From Planctomycetota bacterium (GTDB lineage Bacteria; Planctomycetota; Planctomycetia; Planctomycetales; Planctomycetaceae): 43,945 bases of DNA. The translations under genes were made by a program, and so were the position numbers. Of this stretch, positions 7,544 to 15,977 are shown piece after piece. Under the pieces are notes generated by a model, which did not search any database, was not told the origin of the DNA, and saw only the letters and a list, made by a program, of their open reading frames with translations. Positions within the stretch are counted from its first letter, which is position 1. The number at the start of each line of letters is the position of its first letter. The DNA lies in the NCBI GenBank assembly GCA_003670925.1, contig QWQG01000255.1:1-43945 (forward strand). The letters run 5' to 3'.

Positions 7544-9010
7544 ATGTCTCAGTGGAATTTGTCTTCCTCGTTGCAGACCCAAGATGCCCTGAATCGCCGT
7601 CTGTTCCTGAAACATGGTACGACCGCGATCGGTGCGACGGCGTTGGCGACGTTGATGAATTCCGGCAGTGGAGCCCAGGCTGCACGGGAACTCGGGTCGC
7701 CACAGTTTCCGAATCACGCACCAGCGGCGAAACGGATCATTTATCTGTTTCAGTCCGGAGCGCCGTCTCAGCTGGATTTATTTGATCCGAAGCCGATGCT
7801 GGCGGAACACAGGGGTGAGGACCTGCCGGCTTCAATTCGACAGGGACAACGGCTGACGACGATGACAAGCGGTCAGTCTGTGTTTCCTGTTGCGCCGTCT
7901 ATTTTTAATTTCGCGCAACACGGCGAATGTGGCATGTGGATGAGCGACGCTCTGACGCACATGCCAACGCTAGCTGACAAATGGTGCATGATTCGCTCAA
8001 TGCACACCGAAGCCATCAATCACGATCCGGCCATCACATTTTGCCAAACTGGCTCGCAGTTGGCAGGCCGACCAAGTATTGGGTCATGGGCTAGCTATGG
8101 ACTGGGTAGTGAAAACGAAAACCTCCCGGCTTATGTGGTCCTGACCTCATTCGGCAGCGGACGGCCAGACGACCAACCGCTGTACGACCGCTTGTGGGGT
8201 TCCGGATTTCTTCCTTCGAAACATCAGGGCGTAAAGTTTCGCAATTCGGGCGATGCTGTCCTGTACCTGAGCAACCCGCAGGGCATGTCGGTGCAGACAC
8301 GCCGCAGCACCCTCGATCGACTCGCATCGCTCAATGAACAGCATTTTGAAACGGTTGGTGATCCAGAAATTCAGACACGCATTGCCCAGTATGAAATGGC
8401 GTTCCGAATGCAGACAAGTGTGCCGGAGTTGCTCGATATTTCCAATGAGCCGAAACATGTGCTGGAAAGTTACGGACCGGATGTTCATCGCAGCGGGAGT
8501 TACGCATCGAACTGTCTGCTGGCACGGCGACTGGCAGAACGGGATGTGCGTTTTGTGCAATTGTTTCACATGGGTTGGGATCATCATGGCGGTTTGCCGA
8601 ATGCTGTTCGAGGACAGGTGCGCGACACAGATCAGGCCACAACAGCATTGATTAACGACCTTGAGCAACGCGGCCTCTTAAAAGATACGCTCATCGTCTG
8701 GGGTGGTGAATTCGGTCGAACCGTGTATTCGCAAGGTGGCCTGTCCACTGACGACTACGGGCGGGACCATCATCCGCGGTGCTTCACAATTTTGATGACG
8801 GGGGCAGGTATCAAGGGCGGTTTGACGCTCGGGGAGACTGACGATTACTGCTACAACATCGTGCGGGATCCAGTGCATGTGCACGATTTGAATGCGACGA
8901 TTCTGCATTTGATGGGAGTCGACCACGAGCAGCTGACCTATAAATATCAAGGCCGCGATTTTCGACTGACCGATATCCATGGTGAGCTTGTAAAATCGGT
9001 ACTTTCGTAG
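7544..9010 (+). CDS. DUF1501 protein with Tat signal (first copy)
   Basis: A 488-residue protein. The ATG at 7544 follows GGGAG and gives an N-terminus with NRRLFLKHGTTAIGATALATL, a twin-arginine leader, so it is exported folded. DUF1501 belongs to the alkaline-phosphatase/sulfatase-like superfamily. The hallmarks are KRIIYLFQSGAPSQLDLFDPKP near the N-terminus, MGWDHHGGLPN, LIVWGGEFGRTVYSQ and YGRDHHPRCF with its clustered histidines. Biochemistry is not established for the family. It lies 122 bases after the ceramidase-like gene and 232 bases before the DUF1549/1553 gene, and DUF1501 proteins are usually partnered with DUF1549/DUF1553 proteins in planctomycetes. Confidence 0.92.
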   Translation: MSQWNLSSSLQTQDALNRRLFLKHGTTAIGATALATLMNSGSGAQAARELGSPQFPNHAPAAKRIIYLFQSGAPSQLDLFDPKPMLAEHRGEDLPASIRQGQRLTTMTSGQSVFPVAPSIFNFAQHGECGMWMSDALTHMPTLADKWCMIRSMHTEAINHDPAITFCQTGSQLAGRPSIGSWASYGLGSENENLPAYVVLTSFGSGRPDDQPLYDRLWGSGFLPSKHQGVKFRNSGDAVLYLSNPQGMSVQTRRSTLDRLASLNEQHFETVGDPEIQTRIAQYEMAFRMQTSVPELLDISNEPKHVLESYGPDVHRSGSYASNCLLARRLAERDVRFVQLFHMGWDHHGGLPNAVRGQVRDTDQATTALINDLEQRGLLKDTLIVWGGEFGRTVYSQGGLSTDDYGRDHHPRCFTILMTGAGIKGGLTLGETDDYCYNIVRDPVHVHDLNATILHLMGVDHEQLTYKYQGRDFRLTDIHGELVKSVLS

Positions 9011-9112
9011 GAATCCGCATGACCTCACAGGACTGTGGCAAGCCGCTTGCATTTCGCGACAAAGTGAAGGGCTAACATTGCAATCTTGTCCAGAAGCGAT
9101 AGAGTTCGACCT

Positions 9113-9139
9113 CTGAGCGTCGCCTGTCCAAACGCTCAG
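9113..9139. other. Intergenic hairpin without T-tract
   Basis: CTGAGCGT (9113-9120) pairs with ACGCTCAG (9132-9139) around an 11-base loop, in the spacer between the DUF1501 gene and the TPR-DUF1549-DUF1553 gene. No run of T follows on either strand, so a terminator role is doubtful. Confidence 0.3.
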
Positions 9140-9242
9140 CATTGCACTTTAGCTGCATGAAAGCCCAAGAATTTCAAGAAGAGACGACTGCTGAAATTCT
9201 GATGGCGCTCAGTTTCCGTAACCCATAATTAAGGGTCAGACG

Positions 9243-12200
9243 ATGACTGTTGAAGCGTGGCATAGGTTTGTGTGGCTTTTCCGCGATGCCTTTTCCGGAT
9301 TGCTAGCGGCGTTTTGGATGTTCCTCGCGACCAGCAACACGGCTGCCGCGTTTCAGGCCCAACCTGCGGTGCCTCCCGTGCTGGATGCCAAGGGTCAGCA
9401 GATTCAAGATCTTGTGCAGTCGGCGATGGCGAAAATGGATCGCGGTGAATGGGACGCCGCCATTCAGGACTGCGCTTCAGCGTTGCTGGTCGATGAAAAA
9501 AGTGGTCGAGCGCTCGTGGCGCGAGGCATGGTTTACAACGCCAAAGGTGAATACGAAACCGCACTCAAAGACTTTGATTTGGTCACCTCCCAGACCGGCC
9601 GCGAAGCGACGATGTTGATCAATCGTGCCGATGCTTATGCCGCCCGATCACATACTCTCTATCAGCAGGGCAAGTATCTGGCAGCGATCGACAGCGCGTA
9701 CTTTGCGACACTGGAAAAAAATGATCATATCGGTGCGCATCTAAATCGAGCTCAAGCGTACGTGGCACGTCGTCAATATGACAAAGCCGTGAACAGCGCA
9801 AACCGAGCAATCAATGCCGACGAAAAATCGGCCGCAGGTTACAGCATGCGAGGTTTTGCGTACGGAGCCCAAGGCAACTTTGACCAAGCTTTGGCCGATG
9901 AGAATAAAGCTCTTGAACTCGATGCAAATCTGGCGGTGGCATATCAGCGTCGAGCGGCGGCGTGGGTTGGGAAGAACGACGCGGTCAACGCGTCTGCAGA
10001 TTTTGACAAAGCGATTGCGCTTGACCCAAGTCTGGTCGATGCGTTGTGTGATCGAGCCTACTTCTATGCGTTGCAGCGGGATCTGGTCAAAGCAATGGCT
10101 GATCTGGATCTGGCGATTCAGAAAAACCCAAAGTTTCCAAAAGCGCATGTGCAAAAAGGACTAGCACTGCTGGACCAAGAGCGTTTCGATGAGGCAATCG
10201 CCTGCTTTGATACGGCCCTTCAACTTCAGGACAATCACGCTGGGGCTCACTGTTACCGGGGTTACGCATTGCACAGCAAAGGATCGTACACGGGGGCGGT
10301 AGAAGCGTTTACCAAAGCCATCACACTTGATCCCGAACTTGTCGTCGCGTACTCAGGGCGAAATCTTTCGCACAAGAAACTCAAAATGCTGACTCAGGCT
10401 ACTGCGGACGCCGCAAAGGTCAAGGAACTGATGCCTCAACCGGCGCCCAAGAAAAAGGAAGAGAAGAAAAAGGAAGAACCGTCGCCACGTTTTCTCGTCA
10501 AATCCAAACCCGTGGATCCAGGGAAAAAACTTGATCTGGCACGCTCTGCTGCCGAAGTCGATCGTCTCGTGACAGCCAATTACGCCAAACATCGCGTTGC
10601 TGCGAATCCCAAGACCACAGACGAGCAGTTTTTACGACGCATCTATCTGGACGTGACCGGCACAATTCCAACTCTGGGGCAGGCAACAAAGTTCTTGGCA
10701 ACGTCGGATCCCGAAAAACGCTCGGCATTGATCGACGAACTGCTCAGCAGCGACGGCTATGCCAGTCATTGGTTCAACTACTGGGCTGACGTGCTCCGCT
10801 ACACTGACAGCCTTAACAACAATGTTCGCGGTGAACCGTATCGCCAGTGGATCAAGCAGTCGCTGGCTGAAAGTAAACCGTGGGACAAATTTGTAAATGA
10901 ACTCCTGACAGCCCAAGGGCTGGTCTGGAAAAATCCGGCGACAGGCTACGTCCAGCGTGATTCCGGAATGCCGCTGGACAATATGAACAATACGGTCCGC
11001 ATCTTTCTGGGCACCCGCATAGGTTGTGCGCAGTGTCACGATCATCCGTTCGATCGCTGGACTCAGAAAGAATTCTACCAGATGGCAGCGTTCACGTTCG
11101 GAACGCTCACGAATACCAGCGGCGGTGACACGCGGTATTGGGAAAAGAATCCGAACGATCGGTTGCAGGAAGAATACGACAAGATTGTCCAAGAGGAAGA
11201 AGACCGCCGCAATAATTCGTACCGGTTTGATCGTCAGATCGGGATCAACATGATGATCGTGAACGATCAGGTTGACCGAAAAATCTCCTTGCCGGCAGAC
11301 TACGCCTACGACAATGGCAAGGCGGGTGAAGTTGTTCCCCCGAAAGCCCTGTTTGGGCAACCTGCCGACGTGCGAAAGGATGAAACTCCGCGGCAAGCTT
11401 TTGCGCGCTGGGTTGCATCCAAAGAAAACCCACGTTTTGCGGTGGTCATTGCCAATCGACTGTGGAAACAGACGTTTGGAATCGGGCAGATTGAACCGGT
11501 GGATGACATGATGGACAGCACGATAGCCGAAAATCCGGAACTGATGACGTTCCTTGAATCTGAAATGAAGCGTTTGAATTTCGATATGAAGGAATATCTA
11601 AGGATTCTTTACAACACTCAGGCCTATCAACGCCAAGCTTGTTTTGATGAAATCAATCCTGGAGCACCATATCACTTCGCCGGTCCTGTGCTCAGACGCA
11701 TGACGGCTGAACAGGTTTGGGACTCTATTTTGACGCTGGCTGTGCCCGATGAATATCGTGAATTGCCTGCTGAAGTTCGCACGACTGCGCTCGATCTTGA
11801 TCTGACCAGCGTCACTGCTGAAAATCTAATGGCTGCAGAAGCGAAAGCGCAGGCAGTGGACGGCGAACAAGGCAAGCGACAGGCACCTTATCTCTACAAG
11901 GGAGTCCTGTTGGCCCGCGCTTCTGAATTGCCGTCTCCCGTTCCGGCTAGTCACTTTCTGCGGATGTTTGGCCAATCAGATCGCGAACTGATTTCGGCGT
12001 CATCGACGAGCGGTTCGGTGCCGCAGGTGCTGTTCATGCTCAATGGCCCCATTTCCCACATGTTGCTGGAAAGCAACTCCACGATCTATAACAACGTCAT
12101 GCGCCGCAAAACGGTGGATGATGGTGTTGAAACTGTTTTCCTGACGATTTTGAATCGAAAGCCAGATATGGAAGAAAAGAAACTGGCTGCCAACGAAATC

Positions 12201-12278
12201 ACCAAGGCTGGCCCAGCGGGTTACGGTAACGTCATCTGGTCGTTGCTCAACACGCGGGAATTCCTGTTCATTCAGTAA
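9243..12278 (+). CDS. TPR-DUF1549-DUF1553 fusion protein, secreted
   Basis: A 1011-residue protein whose ATG follows AAGGG at 8 bases. An N-terminal signal segment (GLLAAFWMFLATSNTAAAF) is followed by about ten TPR units (roughly residues 50-398, for example GAHCYRGYALHSKGSYTGAV), then a Lys/Glu-rich linker (about 403-415). DUF1549 follows (about 428-700) with FLRRIYLDVTGTIPT and C595-A-Q-C598-H599-DHPFDRW, a CXXCH-like motif, and then DUF1553 (about 709-1011) with ENPRFAVVIANRLWKQTFG. Most family members carry a planctomycete cytochrome-C-like domain at the N-terminus; here TPRs take its place. The neighbouring DUF1501 genes are the usual partners. The function is unknown; the TPRs suggest a scaffold for partner proteins. 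Confidence 0.92.
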   Translation: MTVEAWHRFVWLFRDAFSGLLAAFWMFLATSNTAAAFQAQPAVPPVLDAKGQQIQDLVQSAMAKMDRGEWDAAIQDCASALLVDEKSGRALVARGMVYNAKGEYETALKDFDLVTSQTGREATMLINRADAYAARSHTLYQQGKYLAAIDSAYFATLEKNDHIGAHLNRAQAYVARRQYDKAVNSANRAINADEKSAAGYSMRGFAYGAQGNFDQALADENKALELDANLAVAYQRRAAAWVGKNDAVNASADFDKAIALDPSLVDALCDRAYFYALQRDLVKAMADLDLAIQKNPKFPKAHVQKGLALLDQERFDEAIACFDTALQLQDNHAGAHCYRGYALHSKGSYTGAVEAFTKAITLDPELVVAYSGRNLSHKKLKMLTQATADAAKVKELMPQPAPKKKEEKKKEEPSPRFLVKSKPVDPGKKLDLARSAAEVDRLVTANYAKHRVAANPKTTDEQFLRRIYLDVTGTIPTLGQATKFLATSDPEKRSALIDELLSSDGYASHWFNYWADVLRYTDSLNNNVRGEPYRQWIKQSLAESKPWDKFVNELLTAQGLVWKNPATGYVQRDSGMPLDNMNNTVRIFLGTRIGCAQCHDHPFDRWTQKEFYQMAAFTFGTLTNTSGGDTRYWEKNPNDRLQEEYDKIVQEEEDRRNNSYRFDRQIGINMMIVNDQVDRKISLPADYAYDNGKAGEVVPPKALFGQPADVRKDETPRQAFARWVASKENPRFAVVIANRLWKQTFGIGQIEPVDDMMDSTIAENPELMTFLESEMKRLNFDMKEYLRILYNTQAYQRQACFDEINPGAPYHFAGPVLRRMTAEQVWDSILTLAVPDEYRELPAEVRTTALDLDLTSVTAENLMAAEAKAQAVDGEQGKRQAPYLYKGVLLARASELPSPVPASHFLRMFGQSDRELISASSTSGSVPQVLFMLNGPISHMLLESNSTIYNNVMRRKTVDDGVETVFLTILNRKPDMEEKKLAANEITKAGPAGYGNVIWSLLNTREFLFIQ

Positions 12279-12373
12279 TTACTCTTAACAAAACAAGTAG
12301 CTGGAATCGCAAGAATTCAGCACTTGGGCTGAATTCTTGCGAATCCAGCGACGACAAGCAGTTTTATTCAGGG
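12279..12373. repeat. Palindromic ~95-bp intergenic element, copy 1
   Basis: A near-perfect inverted repeat: 22-base arms at 12300-12321 and 12328-12349 (one mismatch) around a 6-base loop, with further flanking AAAAC and GTTTT sequences. Its reverse complement matches the element at 26593-26690 along almost its full length, including the flanks. It begins immediately after the stop codon of the TPR-DUF1549-DUF1553 gene and ends about 38 bases before the next start. It resembles a REP- or MITE-like unit; in RNA it would form a strong hairpin between two co-directional genes. Confidence 0.85.
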
Positions 12374-12411
12374 TTATAGGTCTCTTTTGTTCTTGTTCCG
12401 CGAGAAATCCC

Positions 12412-13725
12412 ATGCGAAACGTGCTCACAAAACTTGACGACATCAACCGCCGCCGATTCGTCGAATACGCGGCGAAATCAGCGCTTGGGGTGAGCGTCCT
12501 GCCGCTGTTCAACGGCGTTCTCAGCGCCGCTCAGGAGAAACAAACAGCCAAAGCTGCCCCGAACGCCACCAAGGGTAAAGCCAAGCGACTGATTTATCTC
12601 TTCATGAATGGAGGCATGACGCATCTTGATACATTTGATTTAAAACAAGGTCATGAAAATCAAGGTCAGACAAAAGCGATTGCGACTAACGTAGCGGGAT
12701 TGCAACTCAGTGAATTTTTGCCAACACTCGCCGGGGTGTTTGACAAGCTGGCCGTCGTGCGCTCGATGTACACTCAGACGGGCGATCACGAAGCGGGCGA
12801 GTACCTGATGCGCACCAGCTACGACCAGATTGCCACAGAACGGCATCCATCGCTTGGTCCCTGGATGCAGAAATTTAAGGGGCGTCAAAACAAATCCTTG
12901 CCTGACACAGTTCTGATCGGCGCCCCCGCACGGCATCCGGGGGCGGGATTTTTTGATCCCACGTACAGTCCGCTGCCGATCGGTGATCCGAATTTAGGTT
13001 TGGAAAACACCAAACCGCCGGAGTATCTGACAGCGTCATCGTTTGATAAACGTCAAGCGTTGATTGATGGTTTCGATCGCAAGTTCCGCGAGCGATACCC
13101 GCTGCAAAGAGTAAAACAGTATTCGGATTTTTATACCGAAGCCACGAGCTTGCTGACCAGCGGTGAACTCAAAGCATTTGATCTGAACGAAGAGAAACCC
13201 GAAGACCGCGACCGCTACGGACGTGATGCCTTCGGCCAGGGATGTCTGCTGGCTCGCCGATTGATCGAAAGCAACGTGCAGTGCGTGGAAGTCACTTGTG
13301 GCGGATGGGACATGCACAGCAGCATTTACAACAGCGGCACGCTGCCAGCTCGCGCCGGGATCATGGACAAGGCGATGGGGAATCTGATCAAGGATCTGGC
13401 TGCTCGCAAGTTACTGGATGAAACCCTGATCGTGCTGACGACGGAGTTTGGACGGTCGCCGGTCATCAATTACAACGCCGGTCGTGACCATCATCCTGCC
13501 GTATTTTCGTCTGTCATTGCGGGCGGAGGAATTAGGGGTGGTCAGTTCTACGGAAAATCAGACGCAGCAGGGCATGCCGTCGATGAGGACGGCGTCACTC
13601 CAGCCGATTTTAACGCCACGATTGCGACCGCCTTAAATATGACACTTGCTGAAGTCGTCCATTCACCGACAGGTCGCCCCTTCAAAGTCGCCCACGACGG
13701 CAAAGTCCTGTCAAAGTTGTTGTAG
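12412..13725 (+). CDS. DUF1501 protein with Tat signal (second copy)
   Basis: A 437-residue protein starting at MRNVLTKLDD; its leader INRRRFVEYAAKSALGVSVL is twin-arginine-like. Family features are KRLIYLFMNGGMTHLDTFDLK, VTCGGWDMHSS, LIVLTTEFGRSPVIN and AGRDHHPAVFSSVIAGGGI. It is only distantly similar to the first DUF1501 protein, with a shorter N-terminal part and a WDMH motif rather than WDHHGG. It lies 133 bases downstream of the DUF1549/DUF1553 gene, across the palindromic element, and probably pairs with it. The start is supported by the Tat motif more than by its weak ribosome binding site. Confidence 0.92.
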   Translation: MRNVLTKLDDINRRRFVEYAAKSALGVSVLPLFNGVLSAAQEKQTAKAAPNATKGKAKRLIYLFMNGGMTHLDTFDLKQGHENQGQTKAIATNVAGLQLSEFLPTLAGVFDKLAVVRSMYTQTGDHEAGEYLMRTSYDQIATERHPSLGPWMQKFKGRQNKSLPDTVLIGAPARHPGAGFFDPTYSPLPIGDPNLGLENTKPPEYLTASSFDKRQALIDGFDRKFRERYPLQRVKQYSDFYTEATSLLTSGELKAFDLNEEKPEDRDRYGRDAFGQGCLLARRLIESNVQCVEVTCGGWDMHSSIYNSGTLPARAGIMDKAMGNLIKDLAARKLLDETLIVLTTEFGRSPVINYNAGRDHHPAVFSSVIAGGGIRGGQFYGKSDAAGHAVDEDGVTPADFNATIATALNMTLAEVVHSPTGRPFKVAHDGKVLSKLL

Positions 13726-13731
13726 CGGTAA

Positions 13732-13752
13732 GGAGTGGTTTGTCGGCACTCC
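13732..13752 (+). terminator. Possible weak terminator after DUF1501
   Basis: GGAGTG (13732-13737) and CACTCC (13747-13752) form a 6-bp stem 6 bases after the stop codon. Only a weak T-rich stretch follows (GGCTCTTT), so the call is uncertain. Confidence 0.3.
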
Positions 13753-13971
13753 ATAAGGTGGCTCTTTCGCGCGGTATCGACATTTTCGCTCGATGTGTCA
13801 GACAAATCTTGCCGCGTCAATACTCATGACCGTCAAAGAAAACATCAAGTCCGTATGATTGCAATGTGTTCCGTGTCTCCGACGCGGGTCGCAGCGGTGC
13901 AGAGGCGGCACTAGGACCACAGAGTTCGAGCCAAATGGCCCTCTGATACCCGCTGACTGCAGGACGCAAGC

Positions 13972-14610
13972 ATGTTGACTGACAATCCTTATGCTCCGCC
14001 GCAGGCTTCAACGCTGAACGAATCTCCTGCAGCGACGCGTTCGCATTGGAATCGCATGCTGCTCATGCTGCCGTTTTCGATTGTCGCCGCACTCGCTGGC
14101 GGAGCGATGAATCGGGACCCCGGAGCATTGCTGATCGACCCGATGATCCATCCCTTGGCACCCTCTGGACTGGTCTTTGGCCTGTGCGCTGCGTTTGCGG
14201 GCAGTCTGATTTTTTCGACGCGCAGCATCTGGATCACTCCAATAATCCCCTTCGTGGCAATGGCGGCTTTCGGCATTACCGGACACCTGATGAATCTGGC
14301 CGACATGCGACTGCGCAGTGGCGGCAACGCAGGGGTGTTTGTTGTCGAACTCAGCTTCGCTAGCCTCACAGGGATGGCATTGATCGCCGTGACGTTCGTC
14401 TTTGCACGGATGCTCGCCATCTTGAATGCCCTTAGGTGGGCCGTGATTGGGACATTTCTCGGTGCGTTGTGTGTCGTGGTCGTGAACGGCTTGTCGATGG
14501 TGGCTTCGCTGTCCTCACTGCTTTATTGGACGATGTTCTCCTGGCAGTTTCTGATGATGCAGTACCTCGCATTGCTCAGCACAAAACCAGAGGTCGTGAC
14601 GCAGGTCTGA
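13972..14610 (+). CDS. Small multi-pass membrane protein (NPYAPP type)
   Basis: A 212-residue protein beginning MLTDNPYAPPQAS. A cytosolic NPY-P-P motif before the first helix is common in small planctomycete membrane proteins of unknown function. Five or six hydrophobic helices follow (for example MLLMLPFSIVAALAGGAM, GLVFGLCAAFAGSLIFS, IWITPIIPFVAMAAFG, LTGMALIAVTFVFARML). There are no conserved catalytic residues that I recognise. AGGAC lies before the start. The gene ends 6 bases before the convergent flavin reductase-like gene. Confidence 0.7.
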   Translation: MLTDNPYAPPQASTLNESPAATRSHWNRMLLMLPFSIVAALAGGAMNRDPGALLIDPMIHPLAPSGLVFGLCAAFAGSLIFSTRSIWITPIIPFVAMAAFGITGHLMNLADMRLRSGGNAGVFVVELSFASLTGMALIAVTFVFARMLAILNALRWAVIGTFLGALCVVVVNGLSMVASLSSLLYWTMFSWQFLMMQYLALLSTKPEVVTQV

Positions 14611-14616
14611 TGACAC

Positions 14617-15231
14617 TCACGGCACCGATGGGCGGAGCAGATCGAAGCGATCGGTTGTGCGACAGTAGGACGCGCCGCCGAGGCGACCGATAAGATCTAA
14701 CAGCCCGGGATCGGCCCAGCCAGCATGGTCCAAAACAGCATCGTCCAGATGCAGATGCACGATCTTTCCCACCACGATGTTGGCACCGCCAGGGCCGGGA
14801 GCCAGAGCCAGATGGTGCATCAGTGTGCATTCCAGACTCACCGGCGATGCCTGCACGCGCGGCGGCTTGACGATGCTGGACGGCACCGTTTCGAGGCCCG
14901 TGAGTTCAAATTCAGATTCGTCCGGTGGCAGTTCCGCGGAACTCAGATTCATCGCTTCCGCGAGTCGAAACGGGACAACATTGATCACAAATTCGCCGGT
15001 GTCCAGAATGTTCTTCAGTGAATCCTTCGGAGTACCGTCGCGGCGATTGGACGGACAGAACACGACGCTCGGCGGCTTTGCACCGACACCAGTGAAGAAA
15101 CTGAACGGTGCCAGATTCGTCACACCGGATAACGAAACCGTCGAGACCCATGCAATTGGCCGCGGCACGATGATATGAAGCAGATGCTGATACATCGCGG
15201 AAGTGGGGATTTGTGCTGGATCGAGGTGCAT
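14617..15231 (-). CDS. Flavin reductase-like (FMN-binding split-barrel) protein
   Basis: A 204-residue protein starting at the ATG of MHLDPAQIPTS; an in-frame upstream extension to 15312 overlaps the preceding gene and is not supported. PRPIAWVSTVSLSGVTNLAPFSFFTGVGAKPPSVVF is characteristic of the flavin reductase-like / FMN-binding split-barrel family, and NILDTGEFVINVV and SLECTLMHHLAL also fit. Such proteins bind FMN and either reduce flavins or bind flavin in oxidoreductases; the substrate cannot be told here. The gene begins 14 bases after the stop of the HExxH protein, so the two are probably one operon. Confidence 0.85.
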   Translation of the reverse strand: MHLDPAQIPTSAMYQHLLHIIVPRPIAWVSTVSLSGVTNLAPFSFFTGVGAKPPSVVFCPSNRRDGTPKDSLKNILDTGEFVINVVPFRLAEAMNLSSAELPPDESEFELTGLETVPSSIVKPPRVQASPVSLECTLMHHLALAPGPGGANIVVGKIVHLHLDDAVLDHAGWADPGLLDLIGRLGGASYCRTTDRFDLLRPSVP

Positions 15232-15245
15232 GTCGTCAATACCAC

Positions 15246-15860
15246 TCAGGCCACTTTGTCCATCGGAATCAGGCGCGGAATGGCGATCCGGAGTCCGACG
15301 ACGTGACCGCAATGCGCCTGCAGTTCCGGAAAGCTGAATCGCAGAAACCGCACCAGATCTTCCGGAGCCTGCGACTGCAGATACTCCTTTGCAAACACGG
15401 CCATCTGGCGATCATAACCTTTCTGACTTCCGGTGTGCATGTAACACGCACCGCCAAACCGTCGGATATCTCCGTTGAACTGCGGGCTGATGTGGTACAG
15501 CTCATGAAAGACGGTAATCATCTTTTCTTCAAACGACAGATTCAGGAATCGAGGAAGAAAGAACGTCAGGATATACAGAGCCTCGCGGCCCTGATGCGTC
15601 ACACGCTGGACTGTCCACAATCGTCCACGACGCCGCTCGACGCTTGCACCACCTTCGAAGCGCAGCGGCGTCAGTCGTGCCTGAACGCCCCATTCGACCG
15701 GTGATCGCGTCTGTGAGAATGTCACCGGGACCTCCGGCATTCGCACATGCCGGAACTCCGGATGTCGTCGGCAAATATCTTCGCAAAGGGCTGTCATCGC
15801 CCGGCAAAAATCAAAATGTTGCGCCACGCTGGTTACGCTCCCGATCCTTCGGAAGTTCAT
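15246..15860 (-). CDS. Predicted HExxH metallopeptidase-like protein
   Basis: A 204-residue protein from the ATG at 15860; an in-frame GTG at 15878 is an alternative. A zinc-peptidase motif H119-E-L-Y-H123 is followed by ISPQFNGDIRRFGGACYMHTGSQKGYD, where later histidine or aspartate residues could complete the site. Other conserved-looking stretches are LTPLRFEGG, RRGRLWTVQRV, REALYILTFFLPRFL and VRFLRFSFPEL. I believe it belongs to an uncharacterised group of predicted metallopeptidases (COG4900-like) but cannot confirm this here. There is no signal peptide, so it is probably cytosolic. It is adjacent to, and probably co-transcribed with, the flavin reductase-like gene. Confidence 0.72.
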   Translation of the reverse strand: MNFRRIGSVTSVAQHFDFCRAMTALCEDICRRHPEFRHVRMPEVPVTFSQTRSPVEWGVQARLTPLRFEGGASVERRRGRLWTVQRVTHQGREALYILTFFLPRFLNLSFEEKMITVFHELYHISPQFNGDIRRFGGACYMHTGSQKGYDRQMAVFAKEYLQSQAPEDLVRFLRFSFPELQAHCGHVVGLRIAIPRLIPMDKVA

Positions 15861-15977
15861 TAAACACAAAATAGCCACGTTTCCCCGCTACGGAGAGTAG
15901 TTTGACGACCAATTTCCGACAAGTTCAAACGTCCTGATTCCCTCAGCGAATTCGTTCGATCAAGCGCCGCGACATTT

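Noticed and set aside
10632-11396. 254-codon minus-strand frame
   Set aside because: Shadow of the DUF1549 domain coding region, with no credible start or motif.
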